Assembly (NCBI GenBank): GCA_029266295.1
Contig: JAQSXD010000293.1
Span: forward strand, 1 to 5,388
DNA length: 5,388 nucleotides
Origin: Bacillota bacterium
Lineage (GTDB): Bacteria > Bacillota > Clostridia > Peptostreptococcales > Anaerovoracaceae
Direction: 5' to 3'
In this document: positions 1 through 5,102 of the stretch, piece after piece
Numbering within the stretch: the stretch's first letter is position 1
Layout: each line of letters begins with the position of its first letter
Translations under genes and position numbers: made by a program
The notes under the pieces: model-generated
What the model was told of the DNA's origin: nothing
Database searches by the model: none
The model's input: the letters and a program-made list of their open reading frames with translations, nothing else

Positions 1-8
1 ATGAAATT

Positions 9-200
9 TTACTGATTGATTTGATTTTTAATTACTTTTTTTCCAAGCTCCGGCAAAGCTTTCGACGGAAGATTGCCATAGTCTACAGTATCGCTTAATC
101 CTGCAATTTCTTCTTTCCCTAGCTGGACAAGGGTCTTTGAAATCATATTTCCGACATCTCTTGATTTCATGTTTCCAAGGTCTACATTATTGTCTGTCAT
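9..200 (-). CDS. Small SASP-like protein, 63 aa (putative spore protein)
   Basis: The start is ATG at 200-198, nine bases after a perfect AAGGAGG; the frame stays open further upstream, but that would run into the divergent gene and has no better start. From VG (residues 16-17) to G34, the stretch VGNMISKTLVQLGKEEIAG aligns without gaps to the SASP at 5103-5318 if that protein's extra YIGG is removed, with 6 of 19 identities and mostly conservative changes. It also holds K-x-E-I-A (29-33), like the K-x-E-(I/F)-A site cut by germination protease GPR in alpha/beta SASPs. VDLGNMKS and VDYGNLPS start two internal half-repeats. There are no cysteines, tryptophans, membrane segments or signal peptide. 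I infer a diverged, shortened SASP relative, possibly DNA-binding in the forespore. The N-G-x-V-G-G core is incomplete, so DNA binding is unproven; it may be an uncharacterised small spore protein. The terminator would lie outside the window. Confidence 0.7.
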   Translation of the reverse strand: MTDNNVDLGNMKSRDVGNMISKTLVQLGKEEIAGLSDTVDYGNLPSKALPELGKKVIKNQINQ

Positions 201-327
201 TTTTACAAACCTCCTTCTGTATTTTATTTTTGCCGAAATATTGCAGGTTATGAAAGGATGATTCAACCAAATCAGAAAAGAATAGAAAATAAAAAAAAAC
301 AAATACTTTAAACAGGAGGTGATTTTT
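201..327. promoter_or_regulatory. Divergent intergenic region between two small genes
   Basis: These 127 bases must hold the promoters for both the SASP-like gene (-) and the ACG-start gene (+). They are AT-rich, with an A-tract at 291-299 and a Shine-Dalgarno sequence at each edge (minus-strand AAGGAGG near 210-216, plus-strand AGGAGG at 314-319). I looked for SigG (GHATR / CATNHTA), SigE, SigK and SigA promoters on both strands and found no convincing pair. Shared or linked control of the two genes is likely from the arrangement only. Confidence 0.4.
314..323 (+). promoter_or_regulatory. Shine-Dalgarno that decides the ACG start
   Basis: AGGAGGTGAT is a ten-base match to the complement of the 16S rRNA 3' end. 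With the core AGGAGG ending at 319, the optimal start position falls on ACG at 328. The GTG at 319-321 overlaps this element and so is a poor start. Confidence 0.7.
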
Positions 328-537
328 ACGAATAATTCAGAATCATTTGAGCACAATAAAGCCAGCAGAGATAACTTTAGAAATATTCAAGACTTTGCTG
401 CAGCTCAGTTCCCTTCTGAGGAAACTCAACGGGAGAGAAAACGGCAGCAGGATATTCAAAACCGAGAAGACCGGGATAATTTCAAAAACATCGCAAATTT
501 CACTGATACGTTTCTAAGCAGTACAAAAAGAAGCTGA
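328..537 (+). CDS. Hypothetical hydrophilic protein, 69 aa, apparent ACG start
   Basis: I do not recognise the family. The protein is rich in Asn, Gln, Arg, Asp and Glu, has no Cys, Trp, membrane segment or signal peptide, and contains a duplicated motif: RDNFRNIQDF at residues 14-23 and RDNFKNIANF at 49-58, a 35-residue period with a charged linker (about 31-48) between. The reading frame has no internal ATG, GTG or TTG codon. A strong AGGAGGTGAT (314-323) sits eight bases before ACG at 328-330, exactly where an ATG would be expected. The only conventional start, GTG at 319, lies inside the Shine-Dalgarno itself and has none of its own upstream; ATT at 322 is too close. The first residue is therefore probably Met read from ACG. 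The position beside spore genes suggests a sporulation role, by context only. A terminator follows about 85 bases after the stop. Confidence 0.6.
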   Translation, partial: TNNSESFEHNKASRDNFRNIQDFAAAQFPSEETQRERKRQQDIQNREDRDNFKNIANFTDTFLSSTKRS

Positions 538-578
538 GTGGAGCGATAGCGATCATAGCATCTCATTTCCATTCATTG

Positions 579-597
579 ATAGTAAATCATTTACTAT
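579..597. repeat. Perfect AT-rich inverted repeat
   Basis: ATAGTAAA, a three-base spacer TCA, then TTTACTAT form a perfect 8-bp inverted repeat between the 69-aa gene and its terminator. No T-run follows immediately, so it is not a terminator. It could be an operator-like site or a weak RNA hairpin in the 3' untranslated region. Chance occurrence in AT-rich DNA cannot be excluded. Confidence 0.45.
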
Positions 598-621
598 AAA
601 TTATAACTGAATAACAAGAAC

Positions 622-652
622 AGAAGCAGTTGAACAGACTGCTTTTTGTTTT
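622..652 (+). terminator. Rho-independent terminator after the 69-aa gene
   Basis: AAGCAGT (624-630) pairs with ACTGCTT (638-644) across a seven-base loop and runs into TTTTTGTTTT. The stem extends weakly outward with a G-T and an A-T pair. It separates the 69-aa gene from the coat gene pair, so the latter should have its own promoter within roughly 650-705. Confidence 0.75.
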
Positions 653-704
653 ACTGCGAATAATCAACTCAATGCCGGGCAAAATGACTAATAAAGAAAT
701 CAGT

Positions 705-716
705 AAGGATGTGATC
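705..716 (+). promoter_or_regulatory. Extended Shine-Dalgarno of first coat gene
   Basis: AAGGATGTGATC matches the twelve-base anti-Shine-Dalgarno complement AAGGAGGTGATC at all but one position and ends two bases before ATG at 719, with the AAGGA core nine bases away. This supports the chosen start. Confidence 0.65.
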
Positions 717-718
717 AT

Positions 719-1033
719 ATGAACAGCTTTAAGGGAATAACTTCTCATGAAATTTACGACATTCATCAGTTATTGACAAGAAAAACAGTCTCTGCAACCA
801 AGTCTTTCTCAATGTCCAAATTGGTTAAGGATGAAGAACTAAAATCAATTCTGCAGCAGGATTACTCCTATGCAAAAGAACAGATCAAGGAACTTGAGCG
901 ACTTCTTCAAATGTCTGCACGATCCTCCTCGGCCAGCGGAAACAATCTAAAATCAATACAAACCTCTGAACTGGCATCTTCAGGGATATTAAAAGAAGTG
1001 AAAGAGAAAGAGATCCCCATCAAACAAAACTAA
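719..1033 (+). CDS. CotF-like / ferritin-like spore coat family protein, 104 aa
   Basis: Residues about 8-65 form two predicted amphipathic helices: a first with SHEIYDIHQLLTRKTVSATK and a second with DEELKSILQQDYSYAKEQIK leading into ELERLL. This is the pattern of the short CotF-type coat proteins common in Clostridia, where such genes often come in pairs. Residues 66-104 are a Ser- and Lys-rich, probably disordered tail. There is no signal peptide or membrane segment, as expected for a protein made in the mother cell and laid onto the spore surface. It is followed 93 bases later by a clearer CotF homologue on the same strand with no terminator of the usual kind between them, so the two are probably co-transcribed. 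The family call rests on helix pattern and neighbour; it is less certain than for the next gene. No clear SigE or SigK promoter was visible. Confidence 0.7.
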   Translation: MNSFKGITSHEIYDIHQLLTRKTVSATKSFSMSKLVKDEELKSILQQDYSYAKEQIKELERLLQMSARSSSASGNNLKSIQTSELASSGILKEVKEKEIPIKQN

Positions 1034-1066
1034 TTACACGATTAAAAAGTTAAAAGTGGAATCGTT

Positions 1067-1090
1067 GGCTGAAGCTTCACTGGCTTAGCC
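1067..1090 (+). other. Intercistronic hairpin between coat genes
   Basis: GGCT-G-AAGC (1067-1075) pairs with GCTTAGCC (1083-1090), an 8-bp stem with one bulged G and a seven-base loop. No T-run follows, so it should not terminate transcription. It could mark an RNA processing or stability site that sets the ratio of the two coat proteins. Confidence 0.4.
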
Positions 1091-1126
1091 TACTGTAGAA
1101 CACAAGCTTGAAAGGAGAATAGCGTA

Positions 1127-1417
1127 ATGAAAATAATTCAAAATCTGGCTGGACTGGGAGATATGAGCGAACAGATCATAGCTACAGATTTTCTTCTGAA
1201 TGCGAAAGCAACGGTCAGAGATTATGGTACCATTTTATCTGAATCTTCTTCTCCGGAAATAAGGCAAGTACTTCGAAAACAGCTGGATGCCGCAATCGCT
1301 ATGCAGGAGCGAATTCAAAAATATATGACAACACGAAACTATGATCAGGTTTATAATCCAACTGAATTGATCCATTCCGGCAGAAAGAACGGCAGCACTT
1401 ACATGGATTTACAATAA
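1127..1417 (+). CDS. Spore coat protein, CotF family (Coat_F domain), 96 aa
   Basis: Residues about 13-75 carry the Coat_F pattern: IATDFLLNAKATVRDYGTIL, then SSPEIRQVLRKQLDAAIAMQ, then ERIQKYM, followed by a Tyr/Asn segment (YDQVYNPTEL, 72-81). These features match Bacillus subtilis CotF and the YraD/YraF/YraG group, small helical coat proteins assembled around the spore by the mother cell. The ATG at 1127 has AAAGGAG nine bases upstream. The length is normal for a single-domain clostridial member, and a short hydrophilic tail (82-96) ends the protein. It is probably the second gene of a two-gene coat operon and is followed by a terminator at 1454-1490. The gene symbol is left blank because several paralogues usually exist and the sequence does not say which one this is. 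Confidence 0.85.
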   Translation: MKIIQNLAGLGDMSEQIIATDFLLNAKATVRDYGTILSESSSPEIRQVLRKQLDAAIAMQERIQKYMTTRNYDQVYNPTELIHSGRKNGSTYMDLQ

Positions 1418-1453
1418 AAGATGCATATCATATCTTCCTACAGCATATATTAG

Positions 1454-1490
1454 AAATCGGTTGTCCTTCTGGGATGCCGATTTTATTATT
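1454..1490 (+). terminator. Terminator of the coat gene pair
   Basis: AAATCGG (1454-1460) pairs with CCGATTT (1477-1483). Inside, TCC/GGG closes a TTCT loop after two mismatches. The descending arm runs into TTTTATTATT. The position, 37 bases after the stop codon of the CotF gene, fits a Rho-independent terminator. Confidence 0.65.
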
Positions 1491-1511
1491 GCCGGAAAGG
1501 GAGTGGTAGTC

Positions 1512-1580
1512 TTGGAAGAGAAGGATAAAGCCTTTGAGCTGTCAGATGAGGTAATTAACGAATGCCTCATTTTGCTGTAA
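1512..1580 (+). CDS. Possible mini-ORF, 22 aa, TTG start
   Basis: TTG at 1512 lies eight bases after AAAGGGAG (1496-1503) and opens a 22-codon frame ending in TAA at 1578-1580, with a canonical terminator 28 bases further on. The peptide begins MEEKDKAFELSDE and ends in a hydrophobic CLILL. An acidic ELSDE segment is reminiscent of leader regions of small secreted peptides, but no GG cleavage site or core peptide follows. It may be a short real peptide, a decayed remnant, or chance. No clear promoter precedes it other than one overlapping the coat terminator. Confidence 0.3.
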   Translation: MEEKDKAFELSDEVINECLILL

Positions 1581-1608
1581 AAATTACGCACAGCTTGATT
1601 CCCGGATT

Positions 1609-1637
1609 GCTGCCGGTATTCCCGGCGGCTTTTTATT
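1609..1637 (+). terminator. Rho-independent terminator, plus strand
   Basis: GCTGCCGG (1609-1616) pairs with CCGGCGGC (1622-1629), with one G-T pair and a five-base loop, followed by TTTTTATTT. This is the best terminator in the window. It would stop plus-strand transcripts before they run antisense into the chemoreceptor gene. Confidence 0.8.
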
Positions 1638-1650
1638 TGTGCGAAGCAGG

Positions 1651-1683
1651 AGGCCGCCGGAACCCAAATCTCTCCGGCGGCCT
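1651..1683. terminator. GC-rich hairpin 12 bases past the chemoreceptor stop
   Basis: AGGCCGCCGG (1651-1660) and CCGGCGGCCT (1674-1683) form a perfect 10-bp stem with a 13-base loop. On the minus strand it starts 12 bases after the receptor stop codon but lacks a T-run, so it may stabilise the 3' end or give imperfect termination. On the plus strand ATCATTTTAA follows, a weak backup terminator. Confidence 0.55.
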
Positions 1684-1695
1684 ATCATTTTAATC

Positions 1696-4600
1696 TCAAT
1701 ACTTGTCATAACCTGATTCGTCAAGAGATATGCGCTGTTCTGAGGAAAGCACTGTTTCTGAGTTGCGATCGATTTCCGCAAGCCTTTGCATTCCGAAGTT
1801 TGACCTCAGTTCTTTTCTCAGCTGGAATCTTCCCATCATCTGCTTCAGTAGTTCCGCTTGGCTGGACAACTCTTCACTAGCCGCAGCACTCTCCTCCGCT
1901 GTAGCCGAGTTGTTCTGAACAACCATGGAAACTTGTTCGATCCCTTTGTTGATCTGAGCGATTCCCGACGCCTGCTCATTGGAAGCCGAAGCTATGTTCT
2001 CGACAATGCCCGCAGCCTTTTCGATTCCTTCCACAATTTCAACGAGAGCGGCAGCGGTATCGTCAGCAATCTTTGTTCCTGCCTGTACCTTATGGATGGA
2101 GCCTTCAATAAGACCGGTGGTCTCTCTGGCAGCCTCTGCACTTCGAGCGGCTAAGTTCCTCACTTCTTCTGCAACCACGGCAAAGCCCTTACCGTGCTGT
2201 CCCGCTCTAGCAGCCTCTACCGCAGCATTCAGTGCAAGGATATTCGTTTGAAACGCTATATCATCAATGACTTTGATAATTCTGGATATGCTGGCAGATG
2301 AATCGCTGATTTCCACCATGGATTTCAGCATGCTCCGCATTTGTTCATTTCCTTTTACGGCATTATTTCTTGCAGCTCCTGCCAGTTCGTTGGCTTCGCT
2401 CGCATCGATCGCATTCTGCCTCGTTTGGGAGGCAATCTCTGCAATGGATGCAGTCAATTCCTCGATCGAGCTGGCCTGCTCTGTAGAACCCTGAGAGAGT
2501 GTCTGACTTCCGTCTGAAACCTGTCTTGATCCGGAGGCAACCTGTTCCGCGGCTTCGTTGATATCGCCCATCACCTCACTCAGAGTCGTCAAAATATGGT
2601 TCAGCGAGTTCTTGATTTCTATGAAATCGCCCCTGTAATCCGCAGTGATGGAAAGATTGAGATTCCCGTCCGCCATCTGCGTCAACACACCGGAGATTTC
2701 ACTTACGTAGCTTTGGATGATATGTATGGTTTCATTCAGAGTATTCTTAAGAACTGCGTGATCACCTTTGTAATCCCCCCTCACGCTGGAGCTGAGGTTT
2801 CCATGAGAAATTTCCGTTAAGACAGCCAGTGCTTCGTCTACAGGAGCAATTACTGCGTTGAGGGTAGCATTGATTCCGTCGATTACCCTGGAATACTCAC
2901 CTTTAAATTTACCGGAATCACCTCTGGTGTCCAGCTTACCCTCGATGGCAGCAAAAGACAACATGGACGTTTCTTCGACAAGGGCATTGATATTCTCCAG
3001 CATGATAATGATGGCAGGCATCAATGTGTCGTTTTCGCTTCGTTTTCCGATTTTCTTGAATTCCGGCAGTTGTTTTAAATCCCCTGCAGCAATGTTGTTC
3101 AATGCATCGATAATCGTATTAATCCGCTCTGATACCATGTTGACAGATTCAGCAATTTCTGCATAGATTCCCTGATGAACACCCTCCACTTTTCTGGTGA
3201 AATCATTATATTTCATAGCTCCCAGTACATCTCTGCCCTCGGCTAATCCGCCGAGACCGTCAATACAGGAATTGATACTGTTCTTGATATCATCAAAATC
3301 ACCGTAATAAACTTCCGTGATTCTTTCCGGGATTTCTCCCCTGCCGATCCGATCCATGCAGGAGGCTGCAACCTGAAGTGGATTCACAACCGAATCAAGC
3401 GCACCGTTCACACCTCCGACAATTCGGGAGTAAGAACCCTTGAGCATGCTGACATCTGCTCGATAGGAGAGGTCTCCGTCTGCTGCGGCACTCGTCAGCT
3501 TCTCTGTTTCGGAAAGCAGCGTATTCAAGGATTCTCTCACCATATTCAGGTGATTGATTAATACGCCGTAATCTCCTTTGTAAAGATTCTCAAGTTCTGT
3601 CAGTTCATCACCGTTTGCCATATGTTCTATGAACCCCAGAGCAATATTTAACGGTTCAACAATTGCATCGAGTGTATGATTGAATCCGGAAATGATATCC
3701 TGATAGCCGCCTTTGAACCGCTCTGTATTCCCACGCAGCGAGAGATTTCCTTCAGCGGCACCACGGGTAAGAATCTCCGCTTCTGTTACCAGGCTTTTCA
3801 ATTCCAATACAACCTTGCTCATACTCTGGGACAAAATGTCTGCTTCTGATTTGGGAATAATATCAATGGACAGATCCCCTTCTGAGATCTTTCTCGCATG
3901 TTCCGATTGCTCTCTTATGTTGTCCACAATCTTTTCAAAGGCGTCCGTTAAAACACCAACTTCGTCCTGCGAAGTCCTGATCAGCTTTACATTCGTATCT
4001 CCGACAGCCAGCTTTTCAGCAACGGCAGTCAGAGCTACAATCGGCCTGGAGATTCTTTTTCCTGTGAGGTACGCAGCAATGGTGCCCAGTGCGATTACTG
4101 CCAGTGCCGTCAGGATAACCGTGATCAGCAGATCTTTCATCAACCGCTGATTCTCCGCTTTGAAACCGTCGGATATGACCTGTATATTATCGATGTAGTT
4201 TCCGGTTCCGATTTCCCATTGAAATGGCTCAAATAGATAAGCATAGCCCCTCTTTAACGAGGCTTCCTGTTCACCGGGCTTCGGAAAGGAATAATCCAAA
4301 TATCCGCCGCCTTCCTTGGCGATTTTAATAAATTCCTTGATCACATATTTCCCGTTCACATCCTGAAACTCGATTCGGTTGGTTCCCTCTGTTTCATTGC
4401 CAAGAAGCACAACATTCTCGCCTTCCAGTGTATCTGCCCAGAAATAGCCGTTTTCTCCGTACTTCATATCACGCAAGGTATCAGCACCGAGCTTCTTTGC
4501 CTCCTCGAGGGTGATTTCTCCCTTCTCATATCTGCTATAGACGTGTTGCAATATGGACACGGCACCTTCGACTTCAGATTTGATCAGTACGTCATAATCA

Positions 4601-4752
4601 TCATTCAGTACCTTGTTGATCGCAAGTAAATTATCGTTTGACTGCTTCATCAAATTAAAGGTGAAAATTCCTCCAACTGTGATAACAGAAAAAACAGTGA
4701 TCAAGACAGCACTGATGATAATCTTCGTACTGATCTTATTGATCTTTTCCAT
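1696..4752 (-). CDS. Methyl-accepting chemotaxis protein with sCache sensor and long poly-HAMP array, 1018 aa
   Basis: This is a membrane chemoreceptor that controls the CheA kinase through CheW. In order: TM1 (about 11-34); an extracellular sCache_2-like ligand domain (about 45-195) with GENGYFWADT, DVNGKYVIKE and WEIGTGNYID; TM2 (about 207-229); a canonical HAMP (about 230-282, RISRPIVAL); a second HAMP-like unit (281-318); nine further HAMP-like units (about 321-724); and the signalling hairpin (about 728-975) with the tip IDDIAFQTNILALNAAVEAA (829-848) and GKGFAVVAEEVRNLAARS. Likely methylation pairs are E764/E765, E953/E954 and E960/E961. The roughly 43-residue tail has no NWETF-type CheR/CheB tether. 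At 1018 residues it is far longer than the usual 550-660, all due to the HAMP array. The ATG has AAGGAG seven bases upstream. It is a single gene under a SigD-type promoter. The ligand cannot be read from sequence; sCache_2 domains often bind small organic acids. Confidence 0.95.
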   Translation of the reverse strand: MEKINKISTKIIISAVLITVFSVITVGGIFTFNLMKQSNDNLLAINKVLNDDYDVLIKSEVEGAVSILQHVYSRYEKGEITLEEAKKLGADTLRDMKYGENGYFWADTLEGENVVLLGNETEGTNRIEFQDVNGKYVIKEFIKIAKEGGGYLDYSFPKPGEQEASLKRGYAYLFEPFQWEIGTGNYIDNIQVISDGFKAENQRLMKDLLITVILTALAVIALGTIAAYLTGKRISRPIVALTAVAEKLAVGDTNVKLIRTSQDEVGVLTDAFEKIVDNIREQSEHARKISEGDLSIDIIPKSEADILSQSMSKVVLELKSLVTEAEILTRGAAEGNLSLRGNTERFKGGYQDIISGFNHTLDAIVEPLNIALGFIEHMANGDELTELENLYKGDYGVLINHLNMVRESLNTLLSETEKLTSAAADGDLSYRADVSMLKGSYSRIVGGVNGALDSVVNPLQVAASCMDRIGRGEIPERITEVYYGDFDDIKNSINSCIDGLGGLAEGRDVLGAMKYNDFTRKVEGVHQGIYAEIAESVNMVSERINTIIDALNNIAAGDLKQLPEFKKIGKRSENDTLMPAIIIMLENINALVEETSMLSFAAIEGKLDTRGDSGKFKGEYSRVIDGINATLNAVIAPVDEALAVLTEISHGNLSSSVRGDYKGDHAVLKNTLNETIHIIQSYVSEISGVLTQMADGNLNLSITADYRGDFIEIKNSLNHILTTLSEVMGDINEAAEQVASGSRQVSDGSQTLSQGSTEQASSIEELTASIAEIASQTRQNAIDASEANELAGAARNNAVKGNEQMRSMLKSMVEISDSSASISRIIKVIDDIAFQTNILALNAAVEAARAGQHGKGFAVVAEEVRNLAARSAEAARETTGLIEGSIHKVQAGTKIADDTAAALVEIVEGIEKAAGIVENIASASNEQASGIAQINKGIEQVSMVVQNNSATAEESAAASEELSSQAELLKQMMGRFQLRKELRSNFGMQRLAEIDRNSETVLSSEQRISLDESGYDKY
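2581..3792 (-). repeat. Nine-unit HAMP-like coding repeat, 45-residue (135-bp) period
   Basis: Within the chemoreceptor a glycine in a (Y/F)(K/R)G(D/E)(Y/F)-like motif recurs at residues 348, 393, 439, 484, 528, 618, 663 and 708. Intervals are 45, 46, 45, 44, 90, 45 and 45; the 90 spans one degenerate unit near residue 573. Type A units (R...FKGxYxRI..G.N.TLD.V..P) at 348, 439 and 618 alternate with type B units (YKGDY..IKNSLN) at 393, 484, 663 and 708. The repeat shows in protein; the DNA has diverged. Confidence 0.8.
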
Positions 4753-4830
4753 TTTTCTTCTCCTTCTCTATACACATACACCCACAGACGTAACCTCAAC
4801 CCAATGTTCGCTATTTACAGGTGTACTTAT

Positions 4831-4857
4831 TTATCGATCTGATTCGACAAAACTTTA
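4831..4857 (-). promoter_or_regulatory. SigD (sigma-28) type promoter of the chemoreceptor gene
   Basis: Read on the minus strand, TAAA (4857-4854), a 15-base spacer, and ATCGATAA (4838-4831) match the motility sigma factor consensus TAAA-N15-GCCGATAA at ten of twelve positions with exact spacing. Transcription would start near 4824, giving a leader of about 70 bases before the ATG at 4752. This ties the receptor to flagellar and chemotaxis genes. Confidence 0.75.
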
Positions 4858-4948
4858 GTAGTTTCAAATATTTTCCATGCAGAACTTCAGCCTTATCTTA
4901 CGATTTTAAAACAAATCATGGATAAAAAAGGCATTAAACTATCAGTTT

Positions 4949-5047
4949 TTAGAACAGCAATGCATGGTCAGATTTAGAATTGCAATACAAAACCAAACTT
5001 TAGATAGCATGCAAAACCAGACTTAGGATAGCAATGCAAATATTGCT
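4949..5047 (+). repeat. Four imperfect tandem repeats upstream of the SASP gene
   Basis: Units begin with TTAG at 4949, 4974, 5000 and 5023, so they are 25, 26, 23 and about 25 bases long. Each carries GCAATGCA or a near variant (GCAATACA, GCATGCA) some seven to nine bases in; units 2 and 3 then share AAAACCA. The last unit also forms AGCAAT/ATTGCT (5030-5035 with 5042-5047). They end directly before a SigG-like -10 box, so they may be regulator sites, or simply a slipped duplication in non-coding DNA. Confidence 0.6.
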
Positions 5048-5057
5048 TCACATATTA
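5026..5057 (+). promoter_or_regulatory. Candidate SigG-type promoter of the SASP gene
   Basis: CATATTA at 5051-5057 fits the forespore SigG -10 consensus CATNHTA. The best -35 is GGATA at 5026-5030, but its 20-base spacing is longer than the usual 17-18, so only the -10 is well supported. SASP genes are known to be SigG targets. The start site would fall near 5064, about 39 bases before the ATG. Confidence 0.35.
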
Positions 5058-5102
5058 CCTTTCAATCGGGATATCTTATTAATGAAGGAAGGTGATGTTT
5101 TA

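Larger units (their letters stand above)
4753..5102. other. Divergent intergenic region, chemoreceptor / SASP gene (350 bp)
   Basis: This stretch holds no convincing gene. It contains the receptor's Shine-Dalgarno and leader (4753-4824), the SigD-type promoter (4831-4857), an AT-rich spacer without recognisable signals (4860-4948), four imperfect repeats (4949-5047), and the SigG-like -10 and Shine-Dalgarno of the SASP gene. A 19-codon ATG frame at 4918-4977 lacks a ribosome binding site. Confidence 0.7.

Noticed and set aside
201..356. Upstream extension of the left SASP-like gene to 115 residues
   Set aside because: It would overlap the divergent gene, includes a hydrophobic stretch read from AT-rich promoter DNA, and ignores the perfect AAGGAGG placed for the ATG at 200.
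554..562. SigE/SigK-like -10 box CATAGCATC
   Set aside because: No matching -35 at the right distance, and a terminator at 622-652 lies between it and the coat genes.
672..722. 16-codon ATG frame whose stop overlaps the first coat gene start (ATGA)
   Set aside because: The overlap looks like translational coupling, but there is no ribosome binding site before ATG 672, and the coat gene has its own strong one.
1461..1489. SigA-like promoter TTGTCC-N17-TATTAT before the mini-ORF
   Set aside because: The boxes coincide with the arms and T-run of the coat operon terminator, and the start site would fall on the mini-ORF's Shine-Dalgarno.
3713..4150. 145-residue open frame antisense to the chemoreceptor, and several other long antisense frames at 1730-3166
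   Set aside because: They are mirror frames of a strongly coding region, with no ribosome binding sites and no recognisable domains.
4918..4977. 19-codon ATG frame upstream of the SASP gene
   Set aside because: No Shine-Dalgarno, and it runs into the imperfect tandem repeats, which are not in a common reading frame.
4949..5047. CRISPR array
   Set aside because: The units are contiguous without spacers, degenerate, and few; no cas genes are present.
5034..5102. N-terminal extension of the SASP to 94 residues
   Set aside because: No ribosome binding site before ATG 5034 or 5082, the extension would cover the -10 box and Shine-Dalgarno, and the family is about 60-75 residues long.
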